The notes under the pieces are model-generated. The model saw only the letters and a program-made list of their open reading frames with translations. It was not told the DNA's origin and ran no database searches. A program made the translations under genes and the position numbers. A stretch of DNA of 64,000 bases from Neorhodopirellula pilleata. Its GTDB lineage: Bacteria > Planctomycetota > Planctomycetia > Pirellulales > Pirellulaceae. Below are positions 18,177-25,507 of this stretch, piece by piece. The DNA lies in assembly GCF_007859915.1 (NCBI RefSeq), contig NZ_SJPM01000019.1, positions 19,826 through 83,825 on the forward strand, in the 5' to 3' direction. Each line of letters begins with the position of its first letter. Within the stretch, counting starts at the first letter, position 1.

Positions 18177-18839
18177 ATGAAGACCCCCACACGCACCGCC
18201 TTCTTGAGTATCGGCATTCTCGCTGGCGTTTGCCTGCTTTTGACTCAGACGGGGTGTTTGGGTCTGATGAGTAATTTCATGCACGCCGTGGGAGCCGACC
18301 AGATCCCGCCGGAGTGCGAGGATTTGAAAAACAGCGAACTGGCGATTGTCGTGATGACGGACCAAAGTCAATATTCCGACGACATCGCCGCCCGGCTGCT
18401 GACCCGCAAACTCGGGGGGATCCTTTCCCAGGAGGTCAAAGGCCTCGAGCTCGTTCGCGAAGATGCGGTCCAGCAGTGGCGAGACACCCACGGATGGGAC
18501 AACGTCGACTACATGGAATTGGGCAAGGGCATCGACGCGGAAAAGTTATTGGTGATCGAACTGACCAACATGCGACTGCGTGACGGGGCAACATTGTATC
18601 GCGGGCGTGCGAACGTTCGCATCACGTTGTACGACATGAAAACCGAAAAAACGCTGTTCGAGAAAGAAATCGACGAGTTCACCTATCCGGTCAACGCGGG
18701 ACAATATACCAGCGAAACGACTGAACCGAAATTTCGTAAGTTATACCTGGAAATGCTCGCTCGGCGAATCTCACGTTGCTTTCATGCCTACGATTTTGCC
18801 GATACGGTCGCGTTGGACGGGGCGATCGCCAGCCAATAG
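18177..18839 (+). CDS. putative lipoprotein, unknown function
   Basis: This 220-aa protein has a signal peptide (MKTPTRTAFL then a hydrophobic core to residue 27) ending in a TQTGC lipobox-like site, so the Cys near residue 28 could be lipid-modified. The mature part has mixed alpha/beta character, with ELAIVVMTDQSQYSDDIAARLL and a GIDAEKLLVIELTNMRLRDG stretch. That arrangement loosely resembles GNA1162/DUF799- or CsgG-like lipoproteins, but I cannot assign it. It stands alone and is divergent from argE. Confidence 0.7.
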   Translation: MKTPTRTAFLSIGILAGVCLLLTQTGCLGLMSNFMHAVGADQIPPECEDLKNSELAIVVMTDQSQYSDDIAARLLTRKLGGILSQEVKGLELVREDAVQQWRDTHGWDNVDYMELGKGIDAEKLLVIELTNMRLRDGATLYRGRANVRITLYDMKTEKTLFEKEIDEFTYPVNAGQYTSETTEPKFRKLYLEMLARRISRCFHAYDFADTVALDGAIASQ

Positions 18840-18935
18840 CTGGCTAACCAGTGGAGTCGACAAGTCCGGTCCGTCAAGAGACAATCGGGGTCACTTACCA
18901 AACCCACCGATTGTCTTTCGACCCCCATCACCGGC

Positions 18936-20357
18936 ATGACCAAAACGGCTCATCACGAACTTGTCATTCTTGGCGGCGGCCCTGCCGGCTACGTCGCGGC
19001 GATCCGAGCGGCCCAGTTGGGCATCAATGTTGCCTGTATTGACGAAAACCCGCGATTCGGCGGCACCTGCTTACGGGTCGGATGCATCCCAAGCAAAGCG
19101 TTATTGGAATCGAGTCATCTCTACGAAGAAGCCCGGCATCGTTTCGCCGATCATGGTTTGAAGATCAACGGGATCGAAGTCGACCTCGATGCGATGATGG
19201 CTCGCAAGGACAAAATCGTCGACACGCTGACCGGCGGCATCGATTTATTGTTCAACAAACGCGGTGTCACCGCGTATCGCGGTCGGGGCAAACTTCGGGA
19301 CGTCGAATCGATCGAAATCACTCCGTGCGGCGGTGCCGACGCGGATCAACCGACGATCGTCACCGCTGATCAAATTCTGCTGTGCCCGGGCAGTGTTCCG
19401 GCCCGCTTGCCGTCGGTCGAAGAAGACGGCGATCGAATCGGCAACAGCACTACGGCCCTGTCGTTCCCTGAGGTGCCTGAGAAACTCGTCGTGATCGGCG
19501 GCGGATATATCGGTTTGGAATTGGGCAGCGTTTGGAACCGATTGGGCAGCCATGTGGTCGTTTTGGAAGCATTCGATCGCGTCCTGCCGGGACTCGACAA
19601 CGAAATGGCCAATTTGGCCCACCGGGCATTTAAGAAACAAGGCATCGAGTTTCACACCAACGCGATGGTCTCGTCGGCGCGGGTCGATGAGAGCCAAGTC
19701 AAGCCCTGCACGGTCGAAGTCGTCGACGGGGAAACGATTTATTGTGATCGGGTGCTCTTGGCGACCGGCCGAGCGCCCGCGACCGATGATCTGGGACTGG
19801 CCGCTGCCGGAATCCAAACCGACCGCCGCGGGTTCATCGAAGTCAATGAAGAGTTTCAAACTTCGGTGCCCGGCGTGTACGCGATCGGCGATTGCATCGG
19901 CGGTGCCATGTTGGCTCACAAAGCGATGGAAGAAGGCATCGTTTGCGTCGAGCGGATGGCGGGCATCGCCAGCGAAATGAATTACGACGTCATCCCAGCG
20001 ATCGTTTATACCTATCCTGAAATTGCCATGGTCGGACGCACCGAAGAGCAGCTAAAGGAAGCCGGCATCGAGTACAAGAAGGGAGTCTGCCCGTTGGGTG
20101 CCAACGGACGGGCCCGCACGCTCGGGGATACCGACGGACGCGTCAAGATCCTTGCCGACGCCGAAACCGATCGCGTGCTGGGCGTTCACATCATCGGACC
20201 TCGGGCGGGAGATTTAATTGCCGAGGCCGCTTCGGCGATGGAATTCGGAGCGAGCAGCGAAGACATCGCACGCACCTGCCACGCTCACCCGACGTTGGCC
20301 GAAGCGGTACACGAAGCCGCCATGGACGTCGACGACCGCGCCATCCACACCGCCTGA
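18936..20357 (+). CDS. lpdA: dihydrolipoyl dehydrogenase
   Basis: This 473-aa flavoprotein is the E3 component of 2-oxoacid dehydrogenase complexes; it re-oxidises dihydrolipoamide with NAD+. The FAD-binding GGGPAGYVAAIRAAQLG is at residues 11-27. The redox disulfide motif GGTCLRVGCIPSKALL starts near 45, and the NAD-binding VVIGGGYIGLELG near 187. GVYAIGDCIGGAMLAHKAMEEG binds the second part of FAD. The C-terminal HAHPTLAEAVHEAA carries the catalytic His-Glu pair. All key residues are present and length is normal. No E1 or E2 genes are nearby; the next gene begins 30 bases downstream. Confidence 0.95.
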   Translation: MTKTAHHELVILGGGPAGYVAAIRAAQLGINVACIDENPRFGGTCLRVGCIPSKALLESSHLYEEARHRFADHGLKINGIEVDLDAMMARKDKIVDTLTGGIDLLFNKRGVTAYRGRGKLRDVESIEITPCGGADADQPTIVTADQILLCPGSVPARLPSVEEDGDRIGNSTTALSFPEVPEKLVVIGGGYIGLELGSVWNRLGSHVVVLEAFDRVLPGLDNEMANLAHRAFKKQGIEFHTNAMVSSARVDESQVKPCTVEVVDGETIYCDRVLLATGRAPATDDLGLAAAGIQTDRRGFIEVNEEFQTSVPGVYAIGDCIGGAMLAHKAMEEGIVCVERMAGIASEMNYDVIPAIVYTYPEIAMVGRTEEQLKEAGIEYKKGVCPLGANGRARTLGDTDGRVKILADAETDRVLGVHIIGPRAGDLIAEAASAMEFGASSEDIARTCHAHPTLAEAVHEAAMDVDDRAIHTA

Positions 20358-20387
20358 ACCAATCGATCTCGTGAACCCAATGATCTC

Positions 20388-20891
20388 ATGACCGCACATG
20401 ATCAAAAAAAGCCTCAGGATTCCCCCGGCGGCGATGCGATCACGCCGGCCCCGATGAAAGTCATCGGGTGGCGAGAATGGGTCAGTCTTCCGGGGCTGAA
20501 CGTTCGCCGGATCAAAGCTAAAATCGACACCGGGGCCCGGTCGAGTTCCCTGCATGCCTTTGACGTCGAAACCTACACGCTCGACGGCATCGAACGGGTC
20601 AAATTTTCCATCCACCCCGCCCAAGAACGCGACGATATTTTTGTCAACGCCGACGTGCCGATTTTGGAACGACGGCATGTCAAAAGCAGTAACGGCGAAG
20701 TCAGCGAGCGAATTGTGATCCGAACGGAACTGTTCTTGCTGAACCAACGCATGCAGGTCGATTTAACACTCGCCAATCGCGACGCGATGGGCTTTCGAAT
20801 GCTGGTCGGTCGAGAAGCGATCCGGACTCGATTCCTGGTCGATTCAGGTGGCTCGTTTCTGGCCGGTCGTCGGCGTCGAAAACACCGCTAG
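20388..20891 (+). CDS. RimK-associated ATP-dependent zinc protease-like (retropepsin-fold) protein
   Basis: This 167-aa protein matches the RimB/DUF785 family. It has GWREWVSLPGL then KAKIDTGARSSSLHAFDVE (the DTGA active-site-like motif of the retropepsin fold, near residue 48). A later LVGREAIRTRFLVDSG resembles the second conserved block. Members usually sit beside RimK, as here (rimK starts 165 bases downstream), and are thought to process poly-glutamate tails. Note that family members are called zinc proteases although the motif is aspartyl-like. Confidence 0.85.
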   Translation: MTAHDQKKPQDSPGGDAITPAPMKVIGWREWVSLPGLNVRRIKAKIDTGARSSSLHAFDVETYTLDGIERVKFSIHPAQERDDIFVNADVPILERRHVKSSNGEVSERIVIRTELFLLNQRMQVDLTLANRDAMGFRMLVGREAIRTRFLVDSGGSFLAGRRRRKHR

Positions 20892-20924
20892 TGTTTTTTT
20901 GCATCTGAATTAGGAGTAGTGAAA

Positions 20925-20985
20925 CTCGCGAAGAGTTTCGGAAGTACTCGTCAATCACCGAAAGTCTTAGCGACTTTCGCTACGG
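20925..20985. repeat. two adjacent short hairpins downstream of the protease gene
   Basis: GAAACTCGCGAAGAGTTTC (20930-20948) and CGAAAGTCTTAGCGACTTTCG (20959-20979) are perfect small stem-loops separated by about ten bases. There is no U-tract, so they look more like an intergenic palindrome unit than an intrinsic terminator. Confidence 0.6.
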
Positions 20986-21056
20986 CCTCAATCCGAAGAT
21001 TTAGTCGTAACATACCACTGGCTTTTCTCTAAAACACTTAATCGAATCGACTTCCC

Positions 21057-22271
21057 ATGAAACTTGCCATCCTCTCCTGCAGCCCGCGATGCTACTCGTC
21101 CCGGCGTTTGTTGGAAGCCGCTGAGCAACGCGGTGTCGAAGTCAAAATCCTCAATACGTTGAAATTCGCCATCGACTTGGAACAAGGCGAGCCGGATTTG
21201 TACTATCGCAGCAAACACATCAGCGACTACGACGCGATTTTGCCGCGGATTGGGGCTTCGATCACGTACTTCGGGACCGCCGTCGTTCGGCAATTCGAAC
21301 AAATGGACGTATTCTGCGCGAATTCGTCAGCCGGGATCAGCAATTCTCGCGACAAACTCCGCAGCCTGCAGATTCTCAGCCGACACCAAATCGGGATCCC
21401 GCAAACGACTTTTGTCCGCGATCGTAAAGATATCCTGCCGGCGATCGAACGCGTCGGCGGCGCCCCCGTGATCATCAAGTTGCTCGAGGGAACTCAAGGG
21501 GTGGGTGTGATCTTGGCCGAGTCCGTCAAGGTAGCCGAAGCCATCATTGAAACGCTGCACAGCACCAAGCAAAACGTCTTGGTGCAGCGTTTCGTTTCCG
21601 AAAGCAAAGGCCGTGACATTCGAGCCTTCGTCATTGGCGACCGAGTCGTCGCCGCCATGCGGCGGGTGGCCCAGGGAACCGAGTTCCGCAGCAACATCCA
21701 TCGCGGCGGCGTGACCGAATCCGTGTTGTTGGACGAGTCGTATGCTGAAACCGCCGTCCGGGCTGCTCAGATCATGGGATTACGCGTCGCCGGCGTGGAC
21801 ATGCTCGAAGGACATGATGGGCCGCAGGTCATGGAAGTCAACTCGTCACCGGGTCTCGAGGGCATCGAAACCTGCACCAAACTTGATATCGCCGGCGCGA
21901 TCATCGATTACATGTCCGCTCAAGTCGATTTTCCCGAAATCGACGTGCGTCAGCGTTTAACGGTCAGTCGTGGTTACGGCGTGACCGAGATCCACATCCG
22001 CGATGGCTCGGATTTTGTCGGCAAAACGATCGACGAGTCCGGATTGCCTGAACAGGACATCAACGTCTTGACGCTGTATCGCGGAACGACCGTAATTCCC
22101 AACCCGCGGCTCAAACGTACCCTAGAGCCGAATGATCGACTGTTGTGCTTCGGCAAACTCGAAGCGATGCGAAGCATGGTGCCCGAAAAGGTCCGCAAAC
22201 GGCGCAGCCCCAAGGTGAAATCATTGCCCGCCTCGGCCCAACTGATTCAACGAGAAATCTCCGCAACTTAG
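21057..22271 (+). CDS. rimK: RimK-type alpha-L-glutamate ligase with C-terminal RCK_C/TrkA-C domain
   Basis: This 404-aa ATP-grasp enzyme has an N-terminal RimK domain (residues 1-95) and an ATP-grasp core (about 100-285). Landmarks are VIIKLLEGTQGVGVILAES, VLVQRFVSESKGRDIRAFVIG and MEVNSSPGLEGIE, which hold the ATP and Mg ligands. RimK adds glutamates to the C-terminus of ribosomal protein S6. Residues about 300-385 form an extra domain with EIHIRDGSDFVGKTIDESGL and a later PNDRLLCFG, the pattern of RCK_C/TrkA-C regulatory domains. This C-terminal fusion is absent from E. coli RimK (about 300 aa) and may bind a small ligand. The neighbouring protease-like gene supports the assignment. Confidence 0.88.
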   Translation: MKLAILSCSPRCYSSRRLLEAAEQRGVEVKILNTLKFAIDLEQGEPDLYYRSKHISDYDAILPRIGASITYFGTAVVRQFEQMDVFCANSSAGISNSRDKLRSLQILSRHQIGIPQTTFVRDRKDILPAIERVGGAPVIIKLLEGTQGVGVILAESVKVAEAIIETLHSTKQNVLVQRFVSESKGRDIRAFVIGDRVVAAMRRVAQGTEFRSNIHRGGVTESVLLDESYAETAVRAAQIMGLRVAGVDMLEGHDGPQVMEVNSSPGLEGIETCTKLDIAGAIIDYMSAQVDFPEIDVRQRLTVSRGYGVTEIHIRDGSDFVGKTIDESGLPEQDINVLTLYRGTTVIPNPRLKRTLEPNDRLLCFGKLEAMRSMVPEKVRKRRSPKVKSLPASAQLIQREISAT

Positions 22272-22321
22272 TGCTTCGTAAAAATTAAAAATTAGGGTTA
22301 GTGAGGTGAGCCGACGGCGGT

Positions 22322-22447
22322 AGCGGGCTGTTGATTTAGTCCTCATCGAAACCCGAAGCGTGAGCGAGGGATACATACAAAGGACTTAATGGTGATGAAT
22401 CCCTCGCTCACGCTTCGGGTTACGATTAAATCAACACGCCGCTAGCC
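22322..22447. repeat. REP-like palindrome, inverted near-copy of 48156-48282
   Basis: It has the structure TAGCGGGCTGTTGATTTAG, then AACCCGAAGCGTGAGCGAGG, a loop containing CAAAGGACTTAATGGTGATG, and the complementary arms. The region at 48156-48282 has the same sequence in reverse orientation with only a few differences. Confidence 0.85.
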
Positions 22448-22471
22448 GCGGGCATTGCTCGACACCGACGC

Positions 22472-22598
22472 TAGCGGGCTGTCGGTTTAATCGTATACCG
22501 AGTGACAACAATTAGCCGACGGGCGTTAGCCCCGGTTAACGGTCGCGGGAACCGCCGCTAACGCGGTACGGCTAATTAAATCGACAGCCCGCTAGCGG
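22472..22598. repeat. large imperfect palindrome (GCTAGCGGGCTGTCG family)
   Basis: The outer arms GCTAGCGGGCTGTCG...CGACAGCCCGCTAGC are perfectly complementary. The centre holds a second dyad (TTAGCC/GGCTAA) and a TAACCG/CCGCTAACGCGG stretch, part of which recurs at about 48100-48140. Confidence 0.8.
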
Positions 22599-22992
22599 CG
22601 TGTTGATTTAGTTTGCATCGTAACCCGAAGCGTGAGCGAGGGATGAGTCAATATCAATCATCCCTCGCTTACGCAACTCACTGTACCACACATCTGTCGT
22701 GTCTTGTGAGGACGACAAAACTGTGGGCAGGACATTCAGTTCGGCACGCGAATGATGGTTCACCCAGTGCTCTGGTTCTCTAGGTGATTGACGAGTACCA
22801 CGATTCCCATGAACCCCTCCCAAAGGGAGGGGTTCTTCTGCCTTGCTCCGCTGGGCAACTTGAATCGGACCACAAAACTGTCCATCTCGAAAACCAATCA
22901 AGGTTTCAAACGCAACGGCATCAATCTACGGACTTGTGTGGTACGACGAGCTTACGCAGCGGGTTACGATTACAACAACAGCCCGCTAACGC
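22596..22992. repeat. REP-like palindrome split by a MITE-like insertion
   Basis: The outer arms (CGTAACCCGAAGCGTGAGCG and the complementary GCAGCGGGTTACG end) are interrupted at 22676-22949. Without the insertion the arms would form the same hairpin as at 12552-12618. Confidence 0.75.
22676..22949. mobile_element. MITE-like element, copy 2 (274 bp)
   Basis: It has imperfect terminal inverted repeats (consensus TCRYYGTACCACACA) and is flanked by a perfect 9-base direct repeat GCTTACGCA (22667-22675 and 22950-22958). It is an inverted shorter version of 12713-13274, with a 23-base palindrome where copy 1 carries the DUF559 fragment. It has no coding capacity, so it would have to be moved in trans. 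Confidence 0.78.
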
Positions 22993-23202
22993 GTTCGGCT
23001 AACGCTGAAATTAAATTTTGACGAAGCGCTAGAGACGATCCGAAAACGGGCAGTTTCGAATGGATGGTCGATTCGTCGAGAAAATGATCGTTCGGGCACT
23101 GATGGAGACCAACGACCGATCCTTGGCATCCTCGATTGATCATGCGACAATCCTCGTGATGCCTGGGGTGCAACGAACATTGCTGTTGGAGATTGACTTG
23201 CC

Positions 23203-24168
23203 ATGATGGATTCTCAAACGTCGAACACGCCTGCTAATCCTACACAGGCAACCGATGAGCAGCCGCCGCGAAGTTCGGTCGGTTCGTATCGCGAAGCGAC
23301 GGGGGTCGTTCACGACAAGAACGAAAAGCCGGTCGTCGTTTACAGCGAAGTGACCGGACCAATCATGAACATGACGTTCCTTCAAAAGGCGTTGTTGTTT
23401 GCCGAGTTGGCCATGGTCGCTTACAACGACGAGCGTGAAGCGACCGAAGCGGCCAAGTTGGTCGGTTTTCCGGATGTCACATTCTTTGACCATGACGGAT
23501 CACAGGCCTATCGATTTCGAAATGAATTCGACTCGGTCATCGCGTGTCGTGGTACCGAGCCGAACGAATGGAACGACATTCAAGCCGACGCCAACGTGGC
23601 GGCGGTGTTGGCCGAAACCGCTGGCAAAGTTCATCGTGGATTCAAGCGAGAGGTCGATGACCTTTGGCCGATGCTCGAAACGGCATTGATCGAGTGTCGG
23701 CAACCGGTGTGGTTTTGCGGTCATTCACTCGGGGGGGCAATGGCCACAATTTGCGCCGGTCGATGTTTTTTGTCGCACATCAAAAGCAATCCGAGCGCGT
23801 TGTTCACTTACGGCAGCCCGCGTGTCGGCGACCGGCGATACATTAATTTCGTCAAGTTGGATCATTATCGTTTCGTGAACAACAACGACATCGTGACGCG
23901 AGTCCCACCCGCTTGGATGGGCTATCGACATGCGGGGCGTGAAGTGTATTTGGACCGCAACGGGAACATGGGGCCGATCAACTACATCATGAAACGGCGT
24001 GATCGGTGGCGAGGATTCTTGAAATCGTTGCGGCGATTTCGGATCGATCATTTCTCCGATCACCCGCTTCATCAGTACATCAAGCCGATCTTGCGAGCGG
24101 CTCGGGAGGAACAGGAAGCTCTGGGGCGTGGCGGGGAAGCCGTCGATGCGACAGAATTGGTGAATTGA
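23203..24168 (+). CDS. class 3 lipase-like alpha/beta hydrolase
   Basis: This 321-aa protein shows the lipase class 3 (PF01764) pattern. It has VIACRGTEPNEWNDIQADANV (oxyanion-hole strand, near residue 114) and the nucleophile elbow WFCGHSLGGAMATICAGR (GHSLG, Ser near 176). The catalytic Asp is likely in FVNNNDIVTRVPP, and the His is probably in the C-terminal DHFSDHPLHQY. No signal peptide is visible, so it is probably cytoplasmic. The first 60 residues are low-complexity and polar. The next gene starts 56 bases downstream. Confidence 0.85.
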   Translation: MMDSQTSNTPANPTQATDEQPPRSSVGSYREATGVVHDKNEKPVVVYSEVTGPIMNMTFLQKALLFAELAMVAYNDEREATEAAKLVGFPDVTFFDHDGSQAYRFRNEFDSVIACRGTEPNEWNDIQADANVAAVLAETAGKVHRGFKREVDDLWPMLETALIECRQPVWFCGHSLGGAMATICAGRCFLSHIKSNPSALFTYGSPRVGDRRYINFVKLDHYRFVNNNDIVTRVPPAWMGYRHAGREVYLDRNGNMGPINYIMKRRDRWRGFLKSLRRFRIDHFSDHPLHQYIKPILRAAREEQEALGRGGEAVDATELVN

Positions 24169-24224
24169 TTGATGTCGATCCCATCACATCTTCTTGATCG
24201 ACGATCCCCAGCTTCGGAGTCCGA

Positions 24225-25241
24225 ATGAGTTCCCGCAAATCATCCTCACGCCCAACCCCTTCGGACTCACAAGATTCAGTCCCGGCGAATGACTCGGCCG
24301 TGGTGATCGAAGGCGTGGAGTTGAAATTGGCCCATGCTTACCAGGCCCCGGGCGACTGGATCGGTCAAGCGGAAATCTTGAAACAGTTGCTGGCGTGTTG
24401 GATCACGGTGGACGAGACGGACCTGCCGCTGACGCCTCGCTTGCTCGGCTCACCGGGTGTGGGCAAAACGCAACTCGCGATCGCGGCGGCCAAGCAACAG
24501 GGCGTGCCGCTGTACATTTACCAGTGCACCGCCGACACGCGTCCCGAAGACCTGTTGATCACGCCGGTACTCAGCCGCGGCGGCGAGATCGCCTATCACG
24601 CTTCGCCGTTGGTTAGCGCGATGATCCGAGGCGGGGTGTGTGTGCTCGACGAAGGCAACCGGATGAACGAGAAGTCTTGGGCGTCGCTCGCGCCGCTTTT
24701 CGACAATCGTCGTTATGTCGAATCGATCGTGGCCGGGATCACAATTCCCGCATCACCGGATTTTCGCGCCGCGGTGACGATGAACCAAGACGAATCGACG
24801 TTCGAGATCCCCGATTACATCCTCAGCCGGTTGCAACCGACATTGCAGGTCGGATTTCCGAACAAGCAGGACGAGATGGCGATCCTGCAATATCATTTAC
24901 CGTTCGCTGAACCGGAGATGTTGGCGTTGACGGTGGAGTTCTTGCAACATTCGCACGAATTGAAGTTGGATTTTTCTCCGCGTGACGGAATCAACTTGTT
25001 GAGGTTCGCGATCAAGCGAATGGCACAAGACAAAGACCATCCGGTGGCACACGAAGACGCTTGGCAGGAAGCCCTGGAAAAATGTTTGGGCGAAGATGCT
25101 GTTGATCTGGAATCCCTCGCCGAGCGTCGACGTCGCACGTTGGGTGGCGATTCGGTACCACTCGGCTTGGCCGATTTGTTCTTCGACGCCGACGATCCGT
25201 TGCATCCCGATCGGGACGATGACGACGACGATTTGGATTGA
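24225..25241 (+). CDS. MoxR-like AAA+ ATPase
   Basis: This 338-aa AAA+ ATPase has Walker A GSPGVGKTQLA near residue 83, Walker B GVCVLDEGNRM near 142, and sensor/arginine-finger region DYILSRLQP. It fits the MoxR/AAA_5 group, chaperone-like ATPases that usually work with a VWA-domain protein. No VWA partner lies nearby, unlike the second MoxR gene of this window (49737-50828). The C-terminus ends in an Asp-rich tail and is followed directly by the hexamer-repeat tract. It is probably co-transcribed with the lipase gene. Confidence 0.82.
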   Translation: MSSRKSSSRPTPSDSQDSVPANDSAVVIEGVELKLAHAYQAPGDWIGQAEILKQLLACWITVDETDLPLTPRLLGSPGVGKTQLAIAAAKQQGVPLYIYQCTADTRPEDLLITPVLSRGGEIAYHASPLVSAMIRGGVCVLDEGNRMNEKSWASLAPLFDNRRYVESIVAGITIPASPDFRAAVTMNQDESTFEIPDYILSRLQPTLQVGFPNKQDEMAILQYHLPFAEPEMLALTVEFLQHSHELKLDFSPRDGINLLRFAIKRMAQDKDHPVAHEDAWQEALEKCLGEDAVDLESLAERRRRTLGGDSVPLGLADLFFDADDPLHPDRDDDDDDLD

Positions 25242-25248
25242 ACCAATT

Positions 25249-25474
25249 TAAACTTAAACTTAAACCTCAACTTAAACCTCAACTTAAACAACAGCCGGAT
25301 TCGGCCGTTGCCGGCCGAGAAGAGAGTTTAAGTTTAAGTTTGAGTTTGAGTTTGAGTTTGAGTTTGAGTTTGAGTTTGAGTTTAAGTTTAAGTTTAAGTT
25401 TAAGTTTAAGTTTAAGTTTAGGTTTAGGTTTAGGTTTAGGTTTAGGTTTAGGTTTAGGTTTAGGTTTAGGTTTG
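25249..25474. repeat. hexanucleotide repeat array (AGTTTA/AGTTTG/GGTTTA) with inverted leader
   Basis: From 25325 to 25474 there are 25 consecutive six-base units in blocks: 2 AGTTTA, 7 AGTTTG, 7 AGTTTA, 8 GGTTTA, 1 GGTTTG. At 25249-25299 the opposite-strand version occurs (AACTTAAAC and AACCTCAAC units). The two parts can therefore pair into a long hairpin around a GC-rich spacer (about 25300-25324). The open frames through it (SLSL, GLGL, KLKL, PKPK) are artefacts of the six-base period. It lies between the convergent moxR and ligA genes. Confidence 0.9.
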
Positions 25475-25507
25475 GTTGCTTGAGTTGGGGGATTAACTTG
25501 CGAGCAA

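Larger units (their letters stand above)
22272..23202. repeat. gene-free repeat block with three palindromes and a MITE-like copy
   Basis: From 22322 to 22992 this stretch is made of dispersed palindromes and the second MITE-like element. From 22993 to 23202 I see no gene or clear signal apart from the leader of the lipase gene. Confidence 0.7.

Noticed and set aside
18048..18491. N-terminal extension of ArgE
   Set aside because: It runs through the start of the opposite-strand lipoprotein gene and would make the enzyme too long; GTG 18047 has AAGGA upstream.
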